Source: Curtobacterium flaccumfaciens (GTDB lineage Bacteria > Actinomycetota > Actinomycetes > Actinomycetales > Microbacteriaceae). Taken from it: a DNA stretch of 64,000 bases. The stretch covers positions 434,001 through 498,000 of the forward strand of contig CP121450.1 in assembly GCA_029689965.1 (NCBI GenBank), given 5' to 3'. Shown in pieces: positions 47,305 through 56,400 of the stretch; position 1 is the first letter of the stretch; every line of letters begins with the position of its first letter. The notes beneath the pieces are model-generated. The model had not been told where the DNA came from and did no database searches. It saw only the letters and a list, made by a program, of their open reading frames with translations. The translations under genes were made by a program, and so were the position numbers.

Positions 47305-48559
47305 ATGGCAGTGAAGCCGGAGAAGCAGTCGTTGAGGATCCTTGTGTGCGGTGGGGAATCGCTGGCCAGGCGTTGGCGTTCTGGCTCGTCAGTGGCGGGC
47401 ACCGGGTGACGGTGGTCGAGCGGTTCCCGTCACTGCGCGCCGCGGGGCGCAGGTGGACCTGCGTGGGCAGGGGATCGAAGCGATCAAGGCGATGGGCCTG
47501 CTTGACGAGGTCAGAGCGCATCTGGTGGACGAGCGAGGGGTTGCGTTCATCAACGGGAAGGGCAGGCCGCTGGCGACGATCATGGCGAACACGTCCGGGA
47601 AGGGCCGGCAGACGCTGACGTCGGAGTACGAGATCATGCGCGGCGATCTCGTCCGGATCCTGCACGACGCAACCAAAGACGACGTCGAGTACCGGTTCGG
47701 CGTCAGCGTCGACGGGTACGACCAGCACGCCGACCACGTGACCGCGCACTTCTCCGATGGCACGTCCGAGGAGTACGACATCCTGGTCGGCGCGGGTGGG
47801 CAGGGCTCACGTGTTCGGCGGGCCATGCTGCCGGCGGACGCGGATCCGTACTGGCGGACGGGAATCCACATGGCGTACTGGTTCATCCCACGGATCGCAT
47901 CGGATGGCGACGTCCGGGACACCTACATGGTTCCGGGCGGTCGGCAGATCATGCGGCGCAGCCACAACCCGCAGGAGACGCAGGTGTACTTCGTGCTCCG
48001 TGAGACATCCGCCGAGGCGTCCGCAATCCACCGCAAGCCCGTCGAGGAGCAGCAGCGATTCTGGGCCGACCGGTTTCACGATGCTGGCTGGCAGACACCA
48101 CGGTTCGTCAAGGGAATGGCAGATGCGCCGTTCTTCTACTCGCAGGAAGTCATGCAGGTCCGCACCGACACCTGGTCCAAGGGTCGGGTCGTGCTCGTCG
48201 GCGACGCCGCGCACTGCGCGTCACCGTACAGCGGGATGGGCGTGTCCGGCAGCCTCGTCGGCGCCTACGTCCTCGCCGGTGAGATCACCGCGAGCCCGTC
48301 CGATCTGCCCTCCGCGTTCGCACGGTACGACGCCGTCCTGCGCCCCTTCGTCGACGAGATCCAAGCGCTCGTCAAGCCGACCATCCTCAAACTCGGTCTG
48401 CCACGGCGGCGTGCCAGCATCATCGCGTTCCAAGCCGTGACCGCCGTCGCATGTGCGCTGCGTATCCCAGAGTTCGTCGCCCGATTCTCCAGCGACGACC
48501 GCGGCGGCGACTGGACGCTACCGAAGTGCCAGACCGTGCATCCACCGCTCGTGCGATAG
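47305..48559 (+). CDS. FAD-dependent monooxygenase, TetX/PHBH type (frameshifted)
   Basis: About 418 aa. After repair the N-terminus reads ILVCGGGIAGQALAFWLVSGGHRVTVVERF (FAD GxGxxG), then RGDLVRILHDATKDDVEYRFG, DILVGAGGQGSRVRRAM, and the second FAD motif VVLVGDAAHCASPYSGMGVSGSLVGAYVLAGE. Frames break near 47352 and 47445. Such enzymes hydroxylate aromatic or polyketide compounds; some inactivate tetracyclines. Pairing with a TetR-like repressor and tetO-like sites makes a drug-modifying role plausible but unproven. Confidence 0.85.
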
Positions 48560-48566
48560 AGCCGGG

Positions 48567-48827
48567 CATTGCTCCATCAAGCCCTCCGCCGTCGATGCCC
48601 TCAGCACGTTCGCATTCCGCGGTGAGCTCAAGAAGGCCGCACCACTGACCAACGACCCCAAGAAGGCCATGGAGATCGCAGACGCCTGGTGCCAAAGCCT
48701 CGCGTTCGGCCTGCGCCGGCGCGACCGAGGCGTGTTCGCACTGCAATCCGAGGACATTGTCGGCATTCTGCTCGCTGCGCATCACGCGAACCCCGAAGAG
48801 GTAGATGCCGTCATGCGGTGCGTCTGA
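48567..48827 (+). pseudogene. Unrecognised gene fragment
   Basis: Open frame AVDALSTFAFRGELKKAAPLTNDPKKAMEIADAWCQSLAFGLRRRDRGVFALQSEDIVGILLAAHHANPEEVDAVMRC with coding composition but no proper start (the only ATG inside gives 53 aa). Probably the C-terminal part of a gene cut at its 5' side. Family not recognised. It precedes palindrome copy 1. Confidence 0.4.
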
Positions 48828-48945
48828 ATGAGTGAACACTAAGGCGCCGCATCGGTGGAGCTCTGCCCTGACCGTGCTCCTCTTCATACCGCAGATCGCG
48901 ACCGTGCACGATTACCGAGTTCTGATCGATAGGGAAGTCTTCTCA

Positions 48946-48968
48946 GTAGCCGATCGGCGATTGAGACG
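48946..48968. repeat. Boundary palindrome copy 1
   Basis: GTAGCCGATCGGCGATTGAG: left half intact, right half degenerate. First copy of the dispersed palindrome (consensus GGTAGCCGATCGGCTACC), between a gene fragment and the HIT gene. Confidence 0.7.
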
Positions 48969-49015
48969 GCACCGCTGTGCCTCGCCGCGCGCGCAGCAGC
49001 GATACGTTCTACTCC

Positions 49016-49429
49016 ATGTGTTCGTCTTGTGTTTTCTGCAACCTGATCCGTGACGACGCCGCGATCTGGGTGGCTACCGAGGAACACGCAGTCGCTTTCA
49101 AGCCGCTCCCCGAGGACGCTCTTGCTCCTGGGCACACCCTCGTCATACCGAGGAACCACCGGGAGGGGCTCCTCGGTCCGGATGAATCGGAACTCGCGGC
49201 TGTGATGAACCTCCTCCGGCGCGTTGCCGACGCGATGCGCACGGAGCTTGGGAGTACTGGAACGTTTCTCATCCAGGCCAGCGGGCCTGATTCAGGCGGA
49301 ACTGTGCCGCACTTGCATTTTCATGTCCTGCCCTGCTGGGCGGACGATGACGCGAACTTCTGGCCACGCGACAGGTCAGCCCACGTCGCAGACGAGCCGT
49401 ACACCGCCCTGCGTGCGGCGCTGGGATAA
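49016..49429 (+). CDS. HIT-family nucleotide hydrolase/transferase
   Basis: Intact 137 aa. CVFCNLIRDDAAIWVATEEHAVAFKPLP, APGHTLVIPRNHREGL, and the histidine triad HLHFHVLP with a preceding P. Acts on adenylated or dinucleotide substrates. TACGTT lies 7 nt before the ATG (leaderless). It is convergent with the next gene, with palindrome copy 2 between them. Confidence 0.9.
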   Translation: MCSSCVFCNLIRDDAAIWVATEEHAVAFKPLPEDALAPGHTLVIPRNHREGLLGPDESELAAVMNLLRRVADAMRTELGSTGTFLIQASGPDSGGTVPHLHFHVLPCWADDDANFWPRDRSAHVADEPYTALRAALG

Positions 49430-49433
49430 TCAC

Positions 49434-49455
49434 CCGGTAGGCGATCGGTCAGCGG
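49434..49455. repeat. Boundary palindrome copy 2
   Basis: CCGGTAGGCGATCGGTCAGC between convergent genes. The TCA at 49449 is the stop codon of the minus-strand neighbour, so that gene ends inside the repeat. Confidence 0.7.
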
Positions 49456-50363
49456 GCAGTGGCGCCCTCGGGGCCGCTTGCTGCCCATCGGAGGTCGTTG
49501 ATGGTGAAGCCGCCTCGTGGTGGAAGCGCGTTCCGGATCTGGTCCTCGGTGAACGACAGCCGAGGTGCGAGATCTGCGGGGAGTTCACTTGCCGGCTGTA
49601 CTGCGTCGGTGACGCCCTCGGCGAGCATACGCACCTGCGCCTTGGCGACGAGCGGGACCTTCATCGTCCATTCCGTCACCTGACCGAGCACACGGTGCGC
49701 ACACACCGGCGCGGGGAAGACCACGACCCTGCGCCCGACGACATCGGCGACCCTACGGACGGCGTCGCTGAGCAGCAGGGTCTCACCTCCACGGACGGCG
49801 ACGGTCTGGCGGGACAGTCGGCCTCCGAGCGCCGCAACAATGACGTCCACCAGCTTCGCTGACCGGGATGGGGCTGATCGTCTTCTCGCGGAGCCCGACC
49901 GATGCGAACAGCGGAACGGTCTGCACGGTGTGACTGAGGTGGTCGACGAGGTGGTCGCCGTGCCCGTAGATCATGCCGGCCTTCAGGATCGTGTAGTCCA
50001 GGCCGGAGGAACGGACCATCTCCTCGGCTTGCCATTTCGTCTCGTGGTACGGGGATCCCGAACCGGGGCGCGCTCGCAAGAAGCTCAACAGGACGATCTT
50101 CCGGACACCCGCCCGTCGGGCTGCCTCGAGCACGACCGCTGTGCCGCGGACGTGCACACGGTCGAAGGTTTGCTCGCCGATCTCCCGGTTGATGCCCGCG
50201 CAGTGCGCGACCACGTCGACTCCGGTGAACGCGGTGGTGAGCGCGTCGACGTCGTCGATCTCGACACCGGTGCTGCGAGAGACGACCTCAATACCTTCGG
50301 GGTCGAACCGGGCCGCAAGGTGCCGTCCGACGAAACCCGTTCCCCAGTGATCCCCACGCGCAT
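49449..50363 (-). CDS. NAD(P)H-binding protein, NDUFA9/NmrA-like (frameshifted)
   Basis: About 305 aa. After repair: MRVGITGGTGFVGRHLAARF, then VVAHCAGINREIGEQTFDRVHVRGTAVVLEAARRAGVRKIVLLSF, YHETKWQAEEMVRSSGLDYTILKAGMIYG (YxxxK). Frames break near 50345 and 49868. TAGCGT lies 7 nt before ATG 50363 (leaderless). Atypical extended SDR; substrate unknown. Confidence 0.82.
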
Positions 50364-50415
50364 GCCATGAACGCTACGCCCATCGGCGTCCGCGCGAGGA
50401 CGGGGTCGCCCGTAG

Positions 50416-50970
50416 TCATCGACGCGGAAGCCCCGCGATGTAGGCGGTCAGGACGCATACTGGGTCCAGGGGTGCGACTGCGGCTGTGCGGTATAGCAGC
50501 ATCGCGTCGATGAGGCCGACGAGATCGACGGCGGATTGCTCTGGGGCCACAACGCGGAGCCGATCGAGAAGCGATCGGGCCGTCTCGTTCAGCCGGGCGC
50601 GCACCGGATCGGCGCCAGTGAGCGAAGCGCGGAGGTCTTCATCGTCTCGGAGCTCGAGCAGGAGGGCGAGGCGCGCCGCCTGCGCTTGCTCTCGTGCTGC
50701 GAGCTGGTTGAGGAATGCGGCCGCGATTCGCACGACGGCAGTGTCATCGAGGTCCTCGGGGATCTGTAACGCGCCGAGCTCGGCGGAGAGCTGTTGTGTG
50801 ACACGGGCGACGACAAGTGCGGTCAGCTCACGACGCGTGCGTGCGTAGTACGACGTCGATCCAGCGGCGACTCCGGCTTCGGCGTCGACTGCGCGATGCG
50901 TGAGCGCGCGGACGCCGCCGCTCGCCGTCAGTCGGATTCCCGCGTCCGCGAGCTGTTCCCGCCGATCCAT
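50416..50970 (-). CDS. TetR-family regulator
   Basis: Intact 184 aa. HTH RREQLADAGIRLTASGGVRALTHRAVDAEAGVAAGSTSYYARTRRELTALV; the rest is an all-helical ligand domain. AAGGAG lies 7 nt before ATG 50970. Divergent from the NAD(P)-binding gene at 51034 with a palindrome (CTCTAC-N4-GTAGAG) between them, so that gene is the likely target. Confidence 0.85.
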   Translation of the reverse strand: MDRREQLADAGIRLTASGGVRALTHRAVDAEAGVAAGSTSYYARTRRELTALVVARVTQQLSAELGALQIPEDLDDTAVVRIAAAFLNQLAAREQAQAARLALLLELRDDEDLRASLTGADPVRARLNETARSLLDRLRVVAPEQSAVDLVGLIDAMLLYRTAAVAPLDPVCVLTAYIAGLPRR

Positions 50971-51004
50971 ACGCACTCCTTCTGGCCTCTACTATCGGAG
51001 TATT

Positions 51005-51020
51005 CTCTACAGACGTAGAG
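51005..51020. promoter_or_regulatory. TetR operator candidate
   Basis: CTCTACAGACGTAGAG: perfect 6-bp arms around 4 bp, 14 bp before the start at 51034 and 35 bp from the divergent TetR start. Confidence 0.55.
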
Positions 51021-51033
51021 GATGGGTGGGGTT

Positions 51034-51770
51034 ATGCGAGTAGTTGTGGTGGGTGGCGGCATCTCCGGTGCCGCGATCAGTAGGGCAGTGCAGCAGCGGG
51101 GATGTTCGGTCGCGCAGCTGTCACGGTCGCGGGGCTTCGACGTGCTGCGTGACGACGCTGCCGCCGCGTTCGCGGGAGCTGACGTGATCGTCGAGGCGAC
51201 CGGTCGGTTCACGATGAGCCGGAAAGCGGCCACCGAGTTCTTCACGGCGTCCACACGCGCGGTCGGGAGTGCCGCGAAGACGGTCGGAGCGCACCACGTG
51301 CTGCTCTCGATCGTGAATTGCATGCTCCCCGAGGTGCAGGGGTACGGCTACTTTGCCGGCAAGACCGCGCAAGAAGCTGTTGCACGCTCGACCAGTCCGC
51401 GCCTCACGATCGTGCGCTCCACGCAGTGGTTCGAGTTCGCACGGCAGAACCTCAAGCGGATGCGCTTCGGACCGATAGCGCTCGTCCCGGGGATGACGAT
51501 CGCTCCGGTTTCCCTCGATGCGGTGGCAGCGGTGATCGCCGAGGCTGTCGTCGCCGATCGTTCCAGGCGAGAAGTCGAGGTTGCGGGGCCCGACACCATG
51601 ACGTTGTCGAGCATGACCAAGGCGCTCCCGAACCCCCGTGTCCGACCGGTGCCCCTCATGATCCCGGCCGGATGGGGCGAGCATTCCGGGAGGGTGCCCT
51701 TCTACCTGTCCCTGAGACCGAGGTCGTCGGACCAAGGTTCCGCGATTGGGTCACGACCGGAGCCGTGTGA
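51034..51770 (+). CDS. NAD(P)-binding SDR-like protein (frameshift near end)
   Basis: About 245 aa. Rossmann motif MRVVVVGGGISGAAISRAVQQRGCSV, then ADVIVEATGRFTMSRKAATEFF, VGAHHVLLSIVNC and GYFAGKTAQEAVARS. The frame breaks near 51680 and the end reads ETEVVGPRFRDWVTTGAV. Atypical SDR that may be a reductase or sensor; probably repressed by the TetR protein at 50416. Confidence 0.8.
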
Positions 51771-51872
51771 GACGGCGCGCCCGGTCCAGGGATCAGCAGC
51801 GCTGACGTTGCGTACTGGCACCATGAGGGAACGTCGAGTCGGGGGTATTGCGCTGCTCGCTAGCATCTGGTT

Positions 51873-52262
51873 ATGGCACGAGTAGTCGTCTACGGGCTTC
51901 GTGCGTCCCTTGACGCACATCGCATGGCGTTGTCGGGCGCAATTCACAGCGCGATCATGGAAGCGCTCGAGTACCCACCAGAGAAGCGGTTCCAGCGGTT
52001 CGTCGGTCTCGACCCTTCCGACTTCGTGTACCCCGGCGACCGAGGCCCCAATTACACGATCATCGAGATCTCGATGTTTGAGGGCAGGAGCGATGCTGCG
52101 AAGCGAAAGCTGATCAGCGAGCTGTTTGCTCGGATCGAAAACGCGGCCGGCATCTCACCTCACAGTGTCGAGATCACGATCACCGAGACGCCGAAGGCGA
52201 ACTGGGGCATCCGGGGCCGGAACGCCGCGGAGTTGGCGCTGGACTATAACGTCGAGGTCTGA
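51873..52262 (+). CDS. Tautomerase-superfamily protein lacking Pro-1
   Basis: Intact 129 aa. Two beta-alpha-beta units: VVVYGLRASLDAHRMALSGAIHSAIMEALEYPPEKRFQRFVGL and YTIIEISMFEGRSDAAKRKLISELFARIENAAGISPHSVEITITETPKANWGIRG. The chain begins Met-Ala-Arg, so the catalytic amino-terminal proline of tautomerases is missing. TAGCAT lies 6 nt before ATG 51873 (leaderless), which confirms the start. Activity may be altered or lost. Confidence 0.82.
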   Translation: MARVVVYGLRASLDAHRMALSGAIHSAIMEALEYPPEKRFQRFVGLDPSDFVYPGDRGPNYTIIEISMFEGRSDAAKRKLISELFARIENAAGISPHSVEITITETPKANWGIRGRNAAELALDYNVEV

Positions 52263-52303
52263 AGCCAACTGTCTGCCTCCACCGACAGTCGCCAGCAGCG
52301 CGA

Positions 52304-52329
52304 CCGGTAGACGATCGGCTATTGAGGCG
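52304..52329. repeat. Boundary palindrome copy 3
   Basis: CCGGTAGACGATCGGCTATT between convergent tautomerase and MFS genes. The CTA at 52319 is the TAG stop of the MFS gene. Confidence 0.75.
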
Positions 52330-53490
52330 CTTGTGTCCGGCGGTCGATGAGGAGGTAGGCGAGCGTCGCGAGGGTGAGGGCGGCCGCGATTGCGAACATC
52401 GTGCGGCCGCCGAGACCGAGGAGGGTGCCTGCGATCGCGGTACCGGCTGAGGAGCACGCAACCTTGATACCGGCCATGCTGACGAAGATCTGCGCTTCCG
52501 CGCCGGGTGGTGAGAACGCTGCCCGAGCTGCCAGGCTCGCAGTGAAGAGAGCCCCGGTCGAGACGCCGAGGAGCGCGAAAGCAGCAGCACCGGCGGGGAC
52601 GGAGAAGATCGCCAGGCCGAGCGTGAACCCGACTGCGACGGTGATGACGCCCCAGCGGATGAGCCGGTCTGCCTGCCCGCGGGGCGGTAAGACCATCAGC
52701 AGCAAGGACACTGCGAGATTTCCCGCACCGTAGGCGGAGGTGAGCACGGCTGACGAGGCGGCGGACGCGTCGAGGGAGTCGACCGTGCCGACGGCGAGGA
52801 GTGGGACAGCGCCGAGAGGGACCGCTGTCAGGGCGGTGGCGATTGTGGTCCGTCGCAGTCCCGGTAGTTGCAGGAGCATCCCGAGAACAGCGCGCAGCCC
52901 GACCGGTGCTGCCCCTTCGCCGTCGGCGGGCTGCTGGGTTGCGCGGGGAAGGGCCAGCACGACGAACCCTCCGGCGACTGCGGCGCCGGCAGCGGTGAGG
53001 ACCGCAGCAGCGGGGGCGCTAGCGGTGGCCACGATGGCGATGACGGCGGGGCCTGCCGTGGCGGACACACCGTAGGTGAAGGCGTCCATCCCCTGTGCAC
53101 GTCGTCGTGTGCGCTCGTCGGTGCCGACGATTGCCGCGAGCTGGCTGCTGAGACCACCGGTGAGCAGAGGCCCGGCCAAGCCCGCGAGGAGGAGGCCGCC
53201 ACTGCTCCCGTGAGCGTGGTCGGGAGCAGGAGGATCGCACCTGTGAGGGCGAGCCCGTAGACGAGTCCCGCACCGGCGAGGACAAGCTTCTTGGAACTGG
53301 CACGGTCGAGGAGGTGCGCGGCGACCGGACCCGCGAGGTGGGGCAGGGTGATGCAGGCGGCGAGAAGCCCAGTGGCATCGCCGGCATCAGCCGGACGGGC
53401 AGCGAGGACCACACCGATGATCGCGGCTGCATCGGCACCGCGGAGCAAGCAGGCCGCGATGAAGTAGACGACCAACCCCCGTGCCCGCAC
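52319..53490 (-). CDS. MFS transporter (one frameshift)
   Basis: About 390 aa, 12 hydrophobic helices: GLVVYFIAACLLRGADAAAIIGVVLAARPADAG at the start, AQGMDAFTYGVSATAGPAVIAIVATASAPAAAVL in the middle, LATLAYLLIDRRTQAPQ at the end. The frame breaks near 53215. GTG 53490 chosen because GAGGGGG lies 5 nt upstream. Efflux-type MFS of unknown substrate; it ends inside palindrome copy 3. Confidence 0.82.
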
Positions 53491-53548
53491 GTGCACCCCC
53501 TCGTGAGTATCGACGCTACTGCGCCTCACCGCGGGACGCTCGAACGGT

Positions 53549-53575
53549 CCGGTAGCCGATGGTGGAGCGGGACGA
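53549..53575. repeat. Boundary palindrome copy 4
   Basis: CCGGTAGCCGATGGTGGAGC; left half intact, right half like copy 7 (GATGGTGGA-CGG). The ATG of the CoiA-like fragment lies inside it. Confidence 0.65.
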
Positions 53576-54020
53576 CCGTCGTGTGGTGTTCGAGGTTCAG
53601 ATCGCCTCGCAGAACCTGGAGAAGTATCGGCATCGTCAGAGCCGGTACGAGCGCGAGGGCTTCGAGGCGTTCTGGCTGACGTCTCTCGCCAACACCAGGC
53701 ATCTCGCAGGTGTCCCGGCAGTGCGAGTGGATCCCGCAGCGGACGAACTCACCATCACGCATGGAGCACGTTCGGCTGACGGGTGCCGTTGGTCGAGTTC
53801 GTTGCCGCCATTCTCGAGGGCAATTTACGGTGGTCGCCGTCCGCTCCGATGCCCACTACCGGTTCGATCAGGTGGGGCTTGCATATCTGTAAGAGATGCC
53901 GAACTCCCAACACCGTGTGGACTGTCGCCGAGCGCGCCGAGACGGCCTGCACCCGCTGTGCGCGCCGTCGACCCGCACAACGGCTCCGACCGCACACGCC
54001 GCCGAGGAAGACCGCTGCGC
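53559..54020 (+). pseudogene. CoiA-like competence protein fragment
   Basis: Begins inside palindrome copy 4. RRVVFEVQIASQNLEKYRHRQSRYEREGFEAFWLTS matches the nuclease-like core of CoiA family proteins; after a frame break near 53760 it goes on as PLVEFVAAILEGNLRW and CKRCRTPNTVWTV. The N-terminal zinc-finger part is missing and the end runs into a thioredoxin-like fragment. Probably a truncated remnant. Confidence 0.5.
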
Positions 54021-54029
54021 GTCTGGGCG

Positions 54030-54500
54030 TGACTGCGCCCGAACGCGCAGTCAGTGAGTTTGACGCGAAGGACCGTGGAGCGCCTGTCAACTTCACCGCC
54101 ACGGACCTACAGGGGAATCCGGTCTCTGTAGAGAAGCTTCGGGGAAGGTTGCGGTTCTGAACTCTTGGTATACCAGTTGCGCGCCATGCCGAGCCGAAGC
54201 GAAGGACCTCGAGTCAGTCAGCGAGAAGACAGCGGACGACGCGACCTTCGTCGAGGTCAACGTCCGTGATGGTAGCGGTACTGCTGAAGCGTTTGTTCGT
54301 ACGTTCGAGGTGCCGTACGCCAACGTTCTTGATGCGGATAACGGTGCTGTTCAGCTGGCGTTTGCCGGCAAGAACGGCCGAACTCGACGCCTGCGACGAT
54401 CGTGCTTGATCGGCAGGGGAGGGCGAGTTCCCGGATCCTGGGACAGATCAACGCGAGTGTGCTGACAAGCCTTGTGCAGGACGCAGCGAAGAGGAGCTGA
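54030..54500 (+). pseudogene. TlpA/thioredoxin-like fragment without signal peptide
   Basis: Frames joined: AKDRGAPVNFTATDLQGNPVSVEKLRG, AVLNSWYTSCAPCRAEAKDLES (CxxC active site), VNVRDGSGTAEAFVRTFEVPYANVLDADNGAVQLAF, STPATIVLDRQGRASSRILGQ. This is a TlpA/ResA-type thiol oxidoreductase, but the lipoprotein signal is lacking and it fuses to the CoiA-like fragment. Frames break near 54155 and 54375. Confidence 0.6.
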
Positions 54501-54501
54501 C

Positions 54502-54950
54502 TCACCAGCGCAGGATCGGTCGGTGAAGCCAACACAGCAGCAGCACATCGGCCCCGTCGCTATGGCGATCACTGCCACGGTTGTCGGGTAGTTCGGTATG
54601 ACCAGAAGCAGCGTCCCGCCACAAGCCAGCGCTTCAAGGGCGAGTGCCAGGACGAGTCCCGCGCCGAAGACCCGACGCGCCCCCCGTGATTCGGGATTGC
54701 GGCTCTGTGCTGCTCCTAGGAGCTCCAGTCCGAGCCAGCTCACCGCAGAGATGACGAGCGCGATGATCGGGATGTAGAGCAGCCCGAAACCGTAGTTGGT
54801 ACCGACGGTGTGATCGAGGAACGGGATACCCGTTACTGCTCTGGTGATGGCGAAGGTGACCAGTTGCACGCACACCAGGAGCAGTCGGCTCACCATCCAG
54901 GCAAGGGACCGGGTTAGCCCGGAGAACCGCGGAGTGGTGAGAGCGTGCAT
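54502..54950 (-). CDS. Four-helix membrane protein (frameshift near end)
   Basis: About 149 aa from ATG 54950 (MHALTTPRFSGLTRS). Hydrophobic segments LAWMVSRLLLVCVQLVTFAITR, FGLLYIPIIALVISAVSWLGLELL, VFGAGLVLALALEALACGGTLLLVI and TVAVIAIATG, ending CWLHRPILRW after a break near 54557. Ends 2 bp after the thioredoxin fragment on the other strand. Family not recognised. Confidence 0.55.
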
Positions 54951-54973
54951 GCTCCCACCATCCCGCGTCGTCG

Positions 54974-56126
54974 TCAGTTGGTCCAATACCAGGACCCGTC
55001 GGCGCCATCATCGACAGCATGTACTGGTTGACGAATTTGCCCCACTCGCTTTTCGCGCCGGCCCGGTAGAGGGGCTGCCCGCCTGGCACCTTCTCGTTGA
55101 GGACGTGGCCGGCGACGGTGAACCGCATCTTCTCGCCTGCGACGGGCTTCTCTGCACCGGTCCACCAGTCGAAGCTGATGGTCGACCCAGCGCCATCCAC
55201 ATGGCCCTTGTCAGCGGTGAAGTAGAACCCGAAGTCACCGCCTGGGAACAGTGGGTTCCCGGCGGGCAGGAACTGTTCCTGCTCGAAGATGCATGCGAAG
55301 TTCATCGTCAGCACCGTCAGCGGCAGCTTCTGGTGGTATTTCGGGAATGCTTTCGGCGCCCCCGAGACTGGGAAGATGCAGTTGAAGCAGTCGTGCATTC
55401 GCTTGTGCAGGTCCGCGGGGGAACCCTTTTCACCACTGCGGTCCAGGTATACGACCACGCGGGATCGGCTACTACGGGGAACGTAGCGTCTGCGGGTACC
55501 TGCACGTCTTGGATCAGTGTCGAACCGTCCCACCGGTAGGTGGTCTCGAGTGATGCCCCGTTGGCGTCAAGCGCCCATGCGGGATCGAGCGCGCCGACGA
55601 TGTCGTCGCCTACCTTGAAGTAGTAGCCGCCGCCTGGTCGTGGCGCGACGTGCTCCCCTTCGACGAACGAAAACGTCGTGCGGCTTTCGTAGCTGTCCTG
55701 CGGAGCCGCGTAGGCCGTAAGGATGCGTGCGCCAGTGCCTGCGTCAGAGATGTATCGCGCGACATCGGCGTCTTTCGTCGCGAATGACGTGACGCCGTCG
55801 GCGGTGCCCGTCGTGGTAGTCGCTCCATCGAGTGCGAACTTCACGGACATCGGTTCGCTGTCGTCCGGTGTCGACGTGACCTCCACTGACGGCGTCGACA
55901 TTGCCGCCACTCGTGAGCGAGTCTGAACTCTTGCCGACTGCGCCACCGTGATCTGCGTGGTGGGTGTGTCACCAACTACGGTTCCCGGCGCCACAGCAGA
56001 CAAGGTGGAGGCCCCGTCTGTGATGCTCGGCTCAGCCGCGTGCGCTGCAGGTGCGAGAGCTACGCCAGCGACGAGAAGCGACATCGCTCCCACACCAGCG
56101 ATGGTAATATTTCTCAGTGCTTTCAC
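54974..56126 (-). CDS. Secreted protein of unknown function (frameshifted)
   Basis: About 384 aa. Signal peptide MKALRNITIAGVGAMSLLVAGVALA with AHA cleavage; then a Thr/Ser-rich N-terminal domain (ALDGATTTTGTADGVTSF), GGGYYFKVGDDIVGALDP, and a C-terminal domain with PADLHKRMHDCFNCIFPVSGAP and FACIFEQEQFLPAGNPLFPGG (three cysteines). Frames break near 55455 and 55005; the end is GSWYWTN. GTG 56126 with GGGGGAAC ribosome site. I do not recognise the family. Confidence 0.65.
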
Positions 56127-56238
56127 TGTTCCCCCATTTGTGTTTCCAAGAAACTACCCAGCCCGCCGCACTTCTCGCAAGTACGCCCGGTGCCGACAGC
56201 CCGCGCCGTACGCAAACGGCCGGTTGGCCACAGCGTCT

Positions 56239-56267
56239 CGGTAGCCGGTCGTCCATCGGACGGGACG
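56239..56267. repeat. Boundary palindrome copy 5
   Basis: CGGTAGCCGGTCGTCCATCG: left half intact, right half diverged. In the divergent gap between the secreted-protein gene and the gene at 56401. Confidence 0.5.
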
Positions 56268-56344
56268 GGTTCTTGGCGCGGACGGTGTGAGCAGCTTCGT
56301 TCGGTGTCGTGGTTTTCGCACCGCTCCATGTCGTGATCCCATCT

Positions 56345-56367
56345 CGGTAGCCGATCGGCTTCCGTAC
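56345..56367. repeat. Boundary palindrome copy 6
   Basis: CGGTAGCCGATCGGCTTCCG, one base from the full consensus, 34 bp before the gene at 56401. The gap 56,127-56,400 holds copies 5 and 6 and nothing else recognisable. Confidence 0.75.
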
Positions 56368-56400
56368 AAGACGTCGCTGCCGCGGCGGTATTGTGCGGTC

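Noticed and set aside
50373..50400. Possible extra palindrome copy (CTACGCCCATCGGCG)
   Set aside because: Too few matches to the consensus to separate from chance; also overlaps a leaderless promoter.
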